Source: Adiantum capillus-veneris (Eukaryota; Streptophyta; Polypodiopsida; Polypodiales; Pteridaceae). From it: a stretch of DNA of 64,000 bases. Each line of letters opens with the position of its first letter. Position 1 is the first letter of the stretch. The translations under genes and the position numbers were made by a program. Under the pieces are notes generated by a model that saw nothing but the letters and a program-made list of their open reading frames with translations, did no database searches and was not told where the DNA came from. Location: the NCBI GenBank assembly GCA_014529385.2, contig CM043966.1, positions 108,300,087 to 108,364,086 of the forward strand. Direction: 5' to 3'. Shown here one piece after another: positions 25,866 through 36,948 of the stretch.

Positions 25866-26102
25866 ATGAACAATCCACCATCTCCTAATTGTGCTCATGC
25901 AATTCAATTTCATCAGTTTCATTGGGTGCAAGGGATTAGGATAAATGTTCGGATTGATAGAAAAATATTTTTTCAACAACGTATTGTACTCCTCTTTGGT
26001 GCTGAAGCATTAAGAGATATTCTACAATCTCCAAATCCTATTATACTCCCACTTGTAGACTATAATGTCTCTTTTGATGTACATGTGTTTATCTTGTTTT
26101 AG
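25866..26102 (+). CDS. Element 1 leader ORF a (unknown protein, repeat motif)
   Basis: 78 residues from ATG 25866, between PBS and gag. I do not recognise the family. The C-terminal half ends NPIILPLVDYNVSFDV then HVFILF, which is a degenerate copy of the end of leader ORF b and of a motif in the element 2 leader. It is followed 8 bp later by ORF b. The frame is also open upstream into the LTR, so the ATG is only the first available. It could be an N-terminal extension or accessory protein made from the full-length RNA. Confidence 0.45.
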   Translation: MNNPPSPNCAHAIQFHQFHWVQGIRINVRIDRKIFFQQRIVLLFGAEALRDILQSPNPIILPLVDYNVSFDVHVFILF

Positions 26103-26110
26103 CTAGGGTA

Positions 26111-26323
26111 ATGAATCAAGAGGACTTGTATCGTACACTTATTCCTTTGGCTAGACAAGACGTGCATGTAATAGTTGGCACAAAGTTACAATTTGAACGT
26201 GTTTTCCGTTGTATGTTTGAACCTAGGAAAGTAGCTGCTATCAATGCCTCAGCCAATCCGTTAATTTTGCCATTGATTCGCTATGATCTAATCTTTGACG
26301 TTTACATTTTCATTCTACTTTGA
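26111..26323 (+). CDS. Element 1 leader ORF b (unknown protein, repeat motif)
   Basis: 70 residues from ATG 26111, in the same frame as gag but separated from it by a stop at 26321-26323 and a TAA in the A-rich spacer. The text around ILPLIRYDLIFDVYIFIL parallels leader ORF a over about 50 residues, so a and b look like tandem copies of one domain. The same motif occurs before gag in element 2. No function can be assigned. Confidence 0.5.
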   Translation: MNQEDLYRTLIPLARQDVHVIVGTKLQFERVFRCMFEPRKVAAINASANPLILPLIRYDLIFDVYIFILL

Positions 26324-26386
26324 AATTTGATTTTGCAAAACAAAAAATAAAAAAAGAAAAAGAAATTTTTGAGTAAAACCAGCAAC

Positions 26387-27661
26387 ATGGATACAACTAG
26401 GCAAATGAGTGGTTACCCCTTGTTCTTTGGAGAGCCTGGGGAGGATGCAGAATTATTTTTAGCAAATTTCAAAATGTCTTGCCGTATCAAGAGGATAGTA
26501 ACTGATCAGGAACGTGTAGAAATGTTTGAGGTAGTCCTTAGGAAAGATGCTAGCACTTGGTTTGAATCTTTGCCTGAGGAAGTTAAGGGGAATTACACAG
26601 AAGTTTTGAATCGTTTCAAGAAATACTTCTTTGATCCCCAAAACACTCAAAAACTATGGCAAGACATTGTTTCTCATAAGCAAAAAGACTTAGATGACTA
26701 CTACTTGTACAAGCAAGAGTTTCTACGTCTTTGGGCTGTATGGGTAAGAAATGTCGCTAACCTTGGTGATGGTGCAGAGTTCCTAAAGAGGGAGAGGTTC
26801 ATAGCCGGTCTCTTTCCCACACTCAAGATAAAAGTTGAGGCGGGTGTACCTGCTACCTTTGACGTAGCTGAAACTAGAGCTGTTGAGAAGTATAGGAAAC
26901 TCAAGTGCCTAAGAGGAGAGGTTCCAATAGAGGGTCCTAGACCTAAGGGAAAATTACAAGCATCAATATCCAAAGAGATTCCGGAGGTAACAGCAGAGGT
27001 AATTGAAAAGTTAAATGAATCCTTAAGTAACTTGTCAATTCACCTTGCACAAGCTGTAGGTCCTAAGGGACAAGCAAAGAAGTCAGAAGAGCGAGATCCA
27101 CCACGACCTAGGAGAGTCTTGCAATGTTGGAATTGCGGAGAGTCTGGACATGGGATGTATAATTGTCCTTGGCCCCGTGGGGAGCCAGGGAGACCTAACT
27201 TGAATTACCCAGTGATGAATGCAGGTGAAGGAACTAGTCAGCAACCACGGCTTCTACAAAGGCCAAATGGAGCAAGACCACCTCCACAAGGAGTGGAAGG
27301 AGTTCCACCTTTTCCAGACCCAAATGTGCATGTGGTAGAGGTGACAAATTCAAGAGAGGTTGACATGGAAGCAAATGGCACTAAGCGTGGCCGAGGGAAA
27401 GGTAAGGAGAAAGAAGGAGTTACATCACAAAGTGACCATGGACGAGAAAAGAAGGCAAAGGAGACCAAGGAAGCTAAGAGGACTCGACGTCGTATCAACC
27501 TCCAAGACTTCCCTCTTGGAAATGGTATGGCTCCATACAACCTGTTGGAAGACATGAGAGGTAAGGGTCCTGATATCTCATGGCCTCGATTTCTTGCATT
27601 ATGTCCACAAGTTAGGAGGGATTTAACAAGGGCAGTTAGCACTAGGAGAAATGTAAAATAG
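26387..27661 (+). CDS. gag: Element 1 Gag (capsid/nucleocapsid)
   Basis: 424 residues from ATG 26387. An N-terminal retrotransposon Gag capsid domain (residues about 10-170, with ASTWFESLPEE, SHKQKDLDDYYLYKQEF and FLKRERFIAGLFP) is followed by a CCHC zinc knuckle CWNCGESGHGMYNC (about 27125-27166) that binds RNA. A Lys/Arg-rich stretch comes next, then the block DFPLGNGMAPYN, which element 2 also has. Gag would form cytoplasmic virus-like particles. It ends at TAG 27659-27661 and pol continues in the same frame, so the stop separates gag from pol. The frame extends a little upstream only through non-ATG codons. Confidence 0.88.
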   Translation: MDTTRQMSGYPLFFGEPGEDAELFLANFKMSCRIKRIVTDQERVEMFEVVLRKDASTWFESLPEEVKGNYTEVLNRFKKYFFDPQNTQKLWQDIVSHKQKDLDDYYLYKQEFLRLWAVWVRNVANLGDGAEFLKRERFIAGLFPTLKIKVEAGVPATFDVAETRAVEKYRKLKCLRGEVPIEGPRPKGKLQASISKEIPEVTAEVIEKLNESLSNLSIHLAQAVGPKGQAKKSEERDPPRPRRVLQCWNCGESGHGMYNCPWPRGEPGRPNLNYPVMNAGEGTSQQPRLLQRPNGARPPPQGVEGVPPFPDPNVHVVEVTNSREVDMEANGTKRGRGKGKEKEGVTSQSDHGREKKAKETKEAKRTRRRINLQDFPLGNGMAPYNLLEDMRGKGPDISWPRFLALCPQVRRDLTRAVSTRRNVK

Positions 27662-27664
27662 AGC

Positions 27665-29440
27665 GTGCCTGTTGTAAAAATTACACAAGATAAAATGAAT
27701 GAGGATATTACACCTGTGCTAGATTGTTACATCAAAGGAAGATTGGTTAGGAAAGGTCTAGTGGATGGGGGTGCACAAATTTGCATCATGACAGAGGGAC
27801 TCATGCAAAAACTAGGCATGCACATCCATGAGACACCTGAAATTAAAGTCAAGATGGCAAACAATAGCAAGGCTAGGTACGTAGGCATTTGTAAAAATGT
27901 TTTTGTGGAGGCCTTTGAAATTAAGAAGGCATTGGATTTCTATGTCATGTCTACCAAAGGAAATGGTTACCCATTTATCCTAGGGAGACCATGGCTAATG
28001 AAAATGAGAGCTTTGCAGGATTGGGAGAGTGGAAAGCTAATTTGCAGGAATGACAATCATAAGAAGGTTGTCTTTGACATGAAGGAGCAACGCCAAGAGG
28101 AGCTCCATGAAGAATCATCTCAAAGTGAGACGGAGGAAGGCTGGACCGATAGCACTTCAGAAGAAGAAAGTAGCGACAGCATTACTGAAGAGGAGTCTTC
28201 CATCGAAGTCATGGGGGTAAGGTTTAATCCAAACAACCAAGAGAACTCTTGCCCAGGTTTGGAAGAGGTAGGTTCCCAAGAAAACCAAAAAGTGGAAGAT
28301 GAAAGAATGCTAGAAGGTATGTTATCTACAACACTTACAAAGGATGAAAGAGAGGAGCTCAAAGGTGTGTTAAGGAAATTTCCTAGGCTTTTTGCTAAAG
28401 ACTACACCGATGTGCGTGGAGTAGATGCTATTCAACACAAAATTGAGTTGAAGCCAGAGGCCACACCTAAGGCTCAGAAGCTACAAAGGCTAGGAGTCAT
28501 CAAGGAGCAGGCTTTACTCAAGGCGGTAAGAAAGCTTCTAGCAGCAGGTTTCATTTATCTAGTGGAGAATTCAGAGTGGGTCTCTCCCGTTGTTGTCACT
28601 CCTAAGAAAAACGGCAAGTGGAGGGTGTGTGTGGATTACCATCCACTCAATGAGGCAACAAAAAGAGATCACTTCCCCCTCCCATTTCAAGATGAGATAC
28701 TAAATGAGGTAGCTGGTCATGAGAAGTACACTGTGTGTGATGGCTACTCAGGTTACTTTCAAATAGGTATCGCATTGGAAGATCAATTGAAAACAACCTT
28801 TATCACTCCTTGGGGTTGTTATGCTTTTAGAGTCATGCCATTTGGTCTGACAAATGCTCCTGCAACATTCCAACGTTTCATGAACATGGTGTTTCAAGCA
28901 TTCTTTGGAAAGTCAATTAGGGTGTTCATTGATGATTTCTGCATTTATAGCTCAAAATCATTGCATCTACAAAGGGTAGAAGAAGGATTGAAGAAGCTTT
29001 ATGACATGGGAGGTCAACTCAACCCGGACAAGTTCCACGTAGGTGAGGATGAAGTGATCTTGCTCGGTCACAAGGTTTCCTATAAAGGCATTGAGGTGGA
29101 TCCTTTGAAGGCAAAGGATCTTATTGAGCTCCCATCACCGAAGAGTCTTAAGGAGGTCATCTCTTTCATTCAGAAGGTGAAGTATATGTCACGCTTCATT
29201 CACTTAGCCTCGGAGTTGCTTCATCCTTTGAAAAAGTTGACACAACAAGTAGAATTTGCATGGTCTAATGAGCTTGAAGAGTACTTTTGTAACATTAAAG
29301 TCATTTTGTCAGAGCTACCAACACTCATGCCTCCTTGTTGGGAGTACACATTCTTTGCTAGCTCTAGTGTTGGAAGGGAAACAATTGGTGCTGTGTTGCT
29401 ACAACAAGATCCCCACAGTACCAGGATGCGACCCATCTAA
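27665..29440 (+). pseudogene. pol: Element 1 protease, reverse transcriptase and start of first RNase H
   Basis: Same frame as gag after one TAG. An aspartic protease motif LVDGGAQICIMTE at about 27758 has Asp-Gly-Gly in place of the usual Asp-Ser/Thr-Gly. RT spans about 28440-29000, with WRVCVDYHPLN, TPWGCYAFRVMPFGLTNAP and the catalytic FIDD (about 28927). The connection and first RNase H begin near 29250; there FFASSSVGRETIGAVLL lacks the leading catalytic Asp. The frame ends at TAA 29438-29440, where element 2 has a Tyr codon, so this is a nonsense mutation. RT would copy the element RNA inside particles. Confidence 0.85.
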
Positions 29441-29989
29441 TTTGCTAGTAAGGTCATGAATGCTTTGGAGAAAGGCTACACGGAGACAGAACTCATGATG
29501 CTTTCTCTCATGTTTGCGGTGAGAAAGTTTAGATCCTACTTGCTACCAAAACCTTTTGTAATTCTCACTGCAGAAAATTTGTTTCCTTGGGTGTCATCTC
29601 AAATGAATCTTAGTACTAGGATCTCAAAGTGGATTATGGAATTGCAAGAGTTCCAATACTCTTTCAAGGTAGAAGATAGTGTGCGTGCACAATTGGCAGG
29701 GATCCTTACTTATAGGGTACATGAGAAGGAGATTAAGGTGCCTGAAGTAAAGACCCTACTATTGCCACCACCTAAAAGTATTCCTAATGATTTTACCTTG
29801 TTCTTTGATGGAGCTTTTCGACGAGTCACAGGAAAAGCAGGGGGAGGGCTAGTATTGCTCAACCCAAGTGGAGAGGTGGTCATGAAAGAGAAGGTCAATC
29901 TACTAGGTTCAACTAGTAACAATGAAGCAGAATAGGACACACTACTTCATGGTTTGAAGATGTGAATTGGCTAAGGGATAAAACGTCTC
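29441..29989 (+). pseudogene. pol: Element 1 RNase H region: end of first, start of second RNase H
   Basis: The frame resumes at once after the TAA. The first part (EKGYTETELMMLSLMFAVRKF) completes the first RNase H-like domain. The second RNase H begins LFFDGAFRR at about 29800 and has NNEAE at 29917-29931, where a TAG stop (29933-29935) replaces a Tyr codon. After it, one base is gained and later lost before the frame returns near 29990. This second, archaeal-type RNase H is the Tat hallmark. Confidence 0.75.
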
Positions 29990-31669
29990 ATGGTAAAGGG
30001 AGATGCACTTCTCATTGTTAAACAGATTTTAGGCATTTGGGCATGCAAGAATGAAAGCTTAAGGACAAAAGTTCATGCCATTCGTAGGATGTTTAATCAG
30101 TTTGAAGAAGTGCAACTATATCATATTCCTAGGAAACAAAATGAAGATGCTGATTTACTTGCACAACAATCAGTTACATGTGTTGAGAAAGAAGTGCAGG
30201 TCATCATGGTGGGAGCAGTTGTCAAGCAACCGAGATACCATGGATTGGAGTCATTGGCTCCCATTATTGGCTACATTTTGGAGGGCGAGTTTCCACAAGA
30301 CTTCACAAAGGCTCAGAAGAGGAGACTCATGAAGAAGGCAAACGCGTATCTCTTCCTAGAAGGATCGCTCTACCAAAAAGGAAAGGATCAAGTGTGCAGA
30401 AGAGTACCAACTATCGAGGAAATTCCAGCCATTCTAAAAGGTTTTCATGAAGAAACATGTGGTGGTCATTTTGCCCAAGAATTAACTGTGAAGAAGATTT
30501 TGCTTGTGGGGTATGTTTGGCCAAGCTTGCATGTGGATGTTCAACATTGGTGTAAAAGCTGTCACAATTGTCAGATAAATGGAAATAGAAGGTTGGTCCA
30601 TGGCCCGAGGCAAATAGTGCTTGCAAATGGACCCTTTGAAAAATGGGGCATTGATGCTATGGGTCCTCTGCCTAGAACAAAGAATGGTAAACTCTACATT
30701 CTAGTGGCTGTGGACTACATGACTAGGTGGGTAGAGGCTCAAAGTGTGGCAAGGGTAAATGGGAAAACAGTGAGCAAGTTTGTCTACACTAATATTTGTT
30801 GTAGATTTGGCACACCTCTAGAGATTGTTTCGGATAATGGTCCAGGGTTTAGGAAGGGCTTGCTCACAGAAGTTTGTGAAGAGCTTCACATTCTACATCG
30901 TCATAGTACACCATACTACCCACAATCAAATGGTTTGGTGGAGAAGGCTAATGGTGTCATTGTAGGAATCATTAGAAAGATGGTGCAAAACAAGACAAAA
31001 TTATGGGATGACTTCTTGGATGGTGCCTTGTGGGCATATCGAACCACATATAGGGAAGCCACGGAGTTCACACCATTTCACTTGGTCTATGGTCAAGAGG
31101 CTTTGCAGCCTATCGAGCTCAACATTCCAACAATGCGGCTTCATGGCAAAGGTGCACAAGATGATCAAGAGGTATGGATGGATCGACTTCTTACGTTAGT
31201 GGAGCTTGAGTGGAAAAGAGAATCAACTTACGATTGTTACAAGAGGAAAGCCACACAAGCGAAAGAAAATCTCCACAAGAAACTGAAGGACAAAGGCATC
31301 AAGGAAGGAGAGCTTGTGCTAAGGTATGACAATCGACTTGACAATCGTTTTGATGCCAAGTTTGAAACTAGATAGCAAGGACCATACATAGTCAAGAAGG
31401 CTTTCAATTCAAGTTACTATCAGCTTATGGACTTGAATGGTAAAGAGCACTCCAGGAAGGTAAACGGGTATCGCTTGAAGCCCTATTTGAGTCGCCTTCT
31501 ACCAAAGGATCTACCAAAGATCTGTCAAGAGGCCGCTGTCTCATGTAAGTATTGTTACATGAAGCATGAGTGTAACTCCAGCCAAAATTCTGAGGGCCCA
31601 AACAATGAAGATCTCGTCAAGGACTCTGAAGCACTCTCTTTGGAAAAGATGCTCTATAATGGTACATGA
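29990..31669 (+). pseudogene. pol: Element 1 end of second RNase H, integrase and tail
   Basis: The first about 60 residues finish the second RNase H (MVKGDALLIVKQI, NEDADLLAQQ). Integrase then has the HHCC zinc domain (ETCGGHF about 30455, CKSCHNC about 30550). The DDE core follows, with Asp in GIDAMG (about 30651), Asp in SDNGPGF (about 30831) and Glu in NGLVEKAN (about 30943). A TAG at 31373-31375 stands exactly where a Trp normally precedes the GPY/F motif (QGPYIV). The frame then continues to 31669 with RKVNGYRLKPYL. Element 2 has a stop at the same codon. Confidence 0.82.
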
Positions 31670-31683
31670 ATATACCATCATCC

Positions 31684-31693
31684 TGGGGGAGGG
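31684..31693 (+). other. Element 1 polypurine tract
   Basis: TGGGGGAGGG four bases before the 3' LTR; the identical string precedes the element 2 3' LTR, supporting close relationship. Confidence 0.8.
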
Positions 31694-31697
31694 CTAA

Positions 31698-32749
31698 TGA
31701 TAGCCGTTTTTTGGCTCTCCGTAATTGCCATAGTGAGTTATCCCACCCTACCAAAATCACTTAAACACTGTGGCTATTCTTACCTTTTCATTGTACATAG
31801 GTGTGTGTGAATTAGGGGACTTTTCCCATATTTTCTTAAAAAACCCTCAATTAGCTAGTCACTGTGCGAGTTGAGCCAAAAAAATAAAAAAATAAAAGTA
31901 TATTATGGCCTCTTTGTGTGTAAATATTTCATTGTATATATGGCCTAAATATAGGGATTTTTTATAATTATTTTGATATTTTATTTAAATATTTCTACTT
32001 AGGTGTGTGTTTTATTAAACCTATGTACACCTTCTTTCATCCTCTTACACCATAAGTATATTTTTTGCCAATATGTACATACTCTAACCTTATATTTTTC
32101 CTTTATACAAATCACTCCCACATTTTCACCCTCACCCTCGTGAAAACAAAAAATTTCATTTCTACTCATTGGTCACGTTTATTATATTATTTACTTGCAT
32201 ACCTTTTCCTCTTTCACCCAAAACAATTCAAAGAGGGACCATATCATATGATTCCAATATCTTTCCATATCCATAACTCCTCCATATTTTTATTATTATT
32301 TTTACTCATTATTCTAACACCATGTGTTCATTGAGCTAAAGTCCATGAATAGTCCATACACTAGTCTCACCATGTATATATTTCTTTATTCACCAATAAT
32401 CCTCCTCCATGCATGGGTCAAGGGCAACTTGGATGCTTTGTATTATGATATGACAAAGGAGGGGCTCACTCTTGGATGCATTGTACAAATTCAACAAAGG
32501 AGGGGGCCACTAAAAGACTTTTGTAGGCATAAAAACAGACTTGTTGGTGAGAATTTTGGCACCTATCTCCACTCCGAATTTGGAGCGGTGGTCAAAAGAG
32601 AAAATGTAGCCCACGCTTTGAATAATTACCTCAAATTGTTTCATGATTTTTGGAGTAACCACCGGTGAGCTATGATTTTTTGAGTGGACCCCAGTCTGCC
32701 CACTTTTCTCACAAGTAGCCCATAGTCTTCTCTCACCTCTTTCCACACT

Positions 32750-32797
<48 letters not shown>

Positions 32798-33328
32798 AAT
32801 CCCTCACTCAAACCTGCACCTTCGATGGTTTCTCTCACCTTCTTCACCATTAACCTCCCCTCTTACTTCCATAGCTCTCATATGAGCTCTCCATGTACAT
32901 ACACCATCTCTATGCCTCTCTCTATTATCTCCAAAGTACAATTCCATCTTACGTCTTATATATATACATACATTCAGCATGTGTACCTTGCTTAACCTCT
33001 GCAAATCAAGAGATCTCATCAACGGAATTACCATTTTCATCACGATAATCAACCTTGGCGGCGGTGGCGTAAAGAAGGGAAGACGAAGAAGAAAATCGAT
33101 AGTCATTTTGAGAACCTACACAAGTAAGTCCAAAACTTATTCAAGCTTCATCATCACAAAGATTTTCTCACTTCATTCAACCATCTTACTTCAACCATCC
33201 ACCTCATTCTACCCATTGTAAATGTAACATTAACTTTCTAGTGATTACTAACACTAACCACTAACATACTAACACAAAATAGCATTGACCTAACCATAAA
33301 AGACACCTCACCTCAAGACATGTATAGT

Positions 33329-33363
<35 letters not shown>

Positions 33364-34378
33364 TACTTACTTTCACCTTATCTACCATCAATAATGTTCT
33401 CTTTTGAGCCCACACCCATGACTCAAGCAGTCAAAGAAGGCCCACAATGTTTTGATATTCAAAAAAATCATAATCCTGATTTGTTACCTTGTAAATTAGG
33501 ATTTCCAATAATTTTAATGAGGGGTCTCCAACCTATAAATAGGCCCCTCTCCTTCTTGTAAAACAACCTCCAACATCTCATATAGCACCCCAACACTCTA
33601 TGCGTGAGGAGAGACTTATGTGTAGCAACCACTTGTGAGCTTCACTCTTGGTGTGAGAGAAGCCTTCAAGCTACACATTGCAAGTGAGAGAGCGTGAGCT
33701 CCACAAATCTCAAAACCACTATTGTATATGCTCTTTCATCATCAATAAATTGAGGTTTGGTGCATCAAAGGCGTGATTCGACGTTCACATCTTCGTCCTC
33801 CCATTTGTGCAATACGGTTTGGTGAATTCAAGGTGACTTGTGTATTTTTAGTTTTTATCGGTTGATCGTGATTTTAGAAAGTGTTTTAGTGTGTTTTTCA
33901 TTCCAGTTTTGTGTCCATTGTAAGAGGGTATTGTGGTGAGAGGTCTCCCACACCCTAAGACAGTGTGTGTGTGTGATTTGGCAATGTTTAGCAATCACTA
34001 AGCATTGAGTGAGTTTTTTACAAGTTCTATGATATCATCATAACGAACCATCTCCATTTGCAAGTCACAAATAAGGTATTACGCAAGATCCATTCCTCTC
34101 TCTCTTCCCTTTGCTCTAGCTCTCTCTGGTCCATTTTGTGCGTGTCTTGGTGTGAGGTTGGTTGTGTGTGTTGTGTGGTGCATCTTCTTGGTTGTGCCAA
34201 AATCTCTCTTGCGTCCTAGTTCGCATACCATAACTAGGTGGTGCCCCTATCTTGTTTGGGTTTGGCTGTGGGTTTGTTGTTGTGTTGTGCTTGTGGTTGC
34301 CCCAGCCCCAATTGAGCAGCACGGGAGCCTTGAGGGGTGTTTAGAGGTCGCCTTTCTTGTTGCCCGCCCCGAACCTCA
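31698..34378 (+). repeat. 3' LTR of element 1
   Basis: Starts TGATAGCCG right after the PPT; matches 23113-25788 with scattered substitutions and microsatellite length changes: (AC)n 32755-32788, (CT)n 33331-33362. TATAAATA at 33534-33541. Ends near a GA tract. Confidence 0.85.
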
Positions 34379-34393
34379 GATAACCTCTCATGC

Positions 34394-34396
<3 letters not shown>

Positions 34397-34461
<65 letters not shown>
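34397..34461. repeat. (GA)n microsatellite
   Basis: About 65 bp of pure GA directly right of element 1. Confidence 0.95.
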
Positions 34462-34464
<3 letters not shown>

Positions 34465-35740
34465 TAGTCTTTTTTTACGAGGCCCCCAGCACCATCTTAA
34501 GATGATTCTCATTAATCTTTTATTTTTTAAAATGGGTACGACATACTTGTGGTTTACGAAATTCTAAGAAGAGGGAGATGCTCAGTATTTTTGCAGTGTA
34601 AGATCTTGGCCAACTTGTAGTGTGATACTCTGGGGGAAAAGCTTTGAGAGGATTGAAGAATTGGTGCGTAATCCTAAGTGCCACCCCGCGACACTGGTAG
34701 CACTCATGGATGATTGTATCGCCTCACACGAAATATGTGCGATTTGCTACAAAAAAGAAAAAAATATTGTCTTTATGAAAAGTGGAGTATCTGCCTACGT
34801 TTTTGGAAAAAGAAATGTAAGGCAGAATCAAATGTTGATTTTGCATTCAGTGGACAAAAAAAAAGAAAAATGAAGCAGGGGACAACAGCGTCAATGTTGG
34901 TAGGGCGAAGGGGTGCGATGCTAGCAAAGCAACGGGATGTGAGAGCTTGGTGCTTGTAGGATATAACATCCGTTCACCTCCACCTATGTCCAGCATCACA
35001 TAATAAAATTATATTTTTCATATTGCATGACACATCGAGCGGACATCAACAAAGCGTTGGAGTGATGGATAGCGAGGAGCGCTCAAGTTCATAGATTCTG
35101 ACGGCTACACTTTGAGCCCATCCTGAGTCTAACTTTTACTCTACATTGCTAAAGGTATCCACAAAGATTGTGAAGACTCCAACAGAAGGCATCCGTGAAG
35201 ATTTAGGCTATTTCAATTAGAAACCTACCAATATGTGGACCTTGGAGTAGGCCCCTAGTATCAAAAAAACAAAAACCCTTTCAAAACGGTGCAAGAAATG
35301 AAAAGCCCATGGAAATGGAAAGTCAAAAGATTTTTCATTTCTATATAATATAAAGAATATTAAGGAGTGGTCGATTATCCATTTCTTCTTCCTTATCTTT
35401 TTTTCACGTTTAGTTTCCTTGAACTATGTAAGTGTGAGGTAGTGCAATTTTTTTTTGAAGTTAATTAGATATGCGAGTGTATTGTCTTCATGAAAACTGG
35501 AGCAAATGTGTCTTGTGATTAGTGAAAATGCATTTGTAGGTACTCAATTGAGCAATCAATGATCCGATGGATAAAAAAATTTTCATTAGACATTCCTGAT
35601 AGCTCTAGTGCACGGTGATGAGCACGGGTGTTGTATAAGAACATGTATAGTTATTCTTCACATGTTTCCTCCCCTTCATCATCTGATTATAGGACTATGT
35701 TCTTCAAAAAATCCAAGCTATATATTGAATGATAATGGGT
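34462..35740. other. Unassigned spacer between elements 1 and 2
   Basis: AT-rich, no convincing gene. Short frames (84 residues at 34622-34873) have no recognised motif. Confidence 0.4.
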
Positions 35741-35804
35741 TGTCAAAACCAAGCGAATAGGGAGCATGGAGCACCCCCCAAGGTCCATATTCGCTTGATT
35801 CTAA
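35741..35804 (+). repeat. Hairpin unit A, directly left of element 2
   Basis: Arms AACCAAGCGAATA and TATTCGCTTGATT are complementary at 12 of 13 positions; with the flanking CATGG/CCAAGG pairs this gives a stem of about 25-28 bp around loop AGCACCCC. Same architecture as units B and C inside the LTR. Confidence 0.75.
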
Positions 35805-36940
35805 TGAGTGGCATACAATGGTAACCATCTTTTTGCAACATTTCTCAGCCTACTCAACGTCCTCTTCCTCATGTGTGTATATATTTTTCTACGCTATTAA
35901 GTTATCTAGAGTAAATTTCCTCTTTTCGTTTAACCTTTGTGGCGACACATACATTGTACTCTTCCCAAGAATGTCACCTTAGTCATATATTTATATTACC
36001 ACCCTTTTCTTTTTGCTTTGTAAATAAAAGTAAGCATACAATAACCAACTATATACCCCCAAACTTTCTTACCTCTTGTGAATTAGTAGTAGAAAAATAA
36101 TATATCCATCTTCCACCCCTTATAGATAAATTCCCATGGAAATCAACTCTCCACTTGTCTTTACCAAAGATTATGGTCCCTCTCTACAAGTCTTCTATGG
36201 CCCCTACATAGGTGGCCCAATATCTCTTAAGAATATACATATAGTTTCTCTCCTTTCAAAAAGACTCCAATTGTATATTCTTTTCACAAGAAAATAATAT
36301 TGGGCCCTCCTCTATTTGTTTAAGCATCATAGCCTTTTGAAAAAGCATGATTCCCCTTGGATGCATACAAGCAAAGGGCCCATACAAGAAGACTTTGAAG
36401 CAAAAGGTTCCCTAGCCTAGTGTGGACCTTCCAAACCAAATTCCTTGGTGCATGGGCGTGAAGAATAGTCCAAATTCATATCAAACATGTTGAGAAGGTC
36501 AATTTTGCCTTTTGAAGCATGTCATTCCCAGCTACAGGTAAAAAGTTATGGTCAAAATAGTGTAAATCTGTCAGATTCGCAGCAAAAGGGAACTGTAAAT
36601 CAAGTAAATCAAGAGAGTGAGATCTTATTTTTCCCCTACTCATCTTTTAGAAAAGCAATGAGTGTTCAAGGTCACTTTCATGTGATGGGACCAACCTAAA
36701 GATGCTTTCTAAATGCCAAGACAGACAAGTTGAGATACCCCGCAGGAGCCACCCGTAGGGCCTCATGGTGGGGCCCACCTACATTATGCACCCCTATGGA
36801 GCCTTCACGGTCTAAAATGATATTTTTGGTGAATAAATAGTCCCTTTTATGTCCAATATTCAATGAGTGGTCAAAGGAAACTTAATTAGGTCTAATCACT
36901 TACTCTAATTAAGTGTAGCATAATCCCACTCCTACACAAC

Positions 36941-36948
36941 TATAAATA
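36941..36948 (+). promoter_or_regulatory. TATA box in element 2 5' LTR
   Basis: TATAAATA followed by GCCCCCC; counterpart at 47233-47240 in the 3' LTR. Confidence 0.6.

Larger units (their letters stand above)
23113..34378 (+). mobile_element. Element 1: Tat-like (dual RNase H) Ty3/gypsy LTR retrotransposon
   Basis: Full-length arrangement: LTR, PBS region, two leader ORFs, gag, protease, RT, first RNase H, second (archaeal-type) RNase H, integrase, PPT, LTR. The domain order PR-RT-RH-RH-IN with a second RNase H starting FFDGA and no chromodomain is the Tat-lineage pattern. Pol is interrupted by stops and one compensated frame slip, so this copy is inactive. No target-site duplication is visible (GGTAC left, GATAA or GAACC right). 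Confidence 0.88.
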
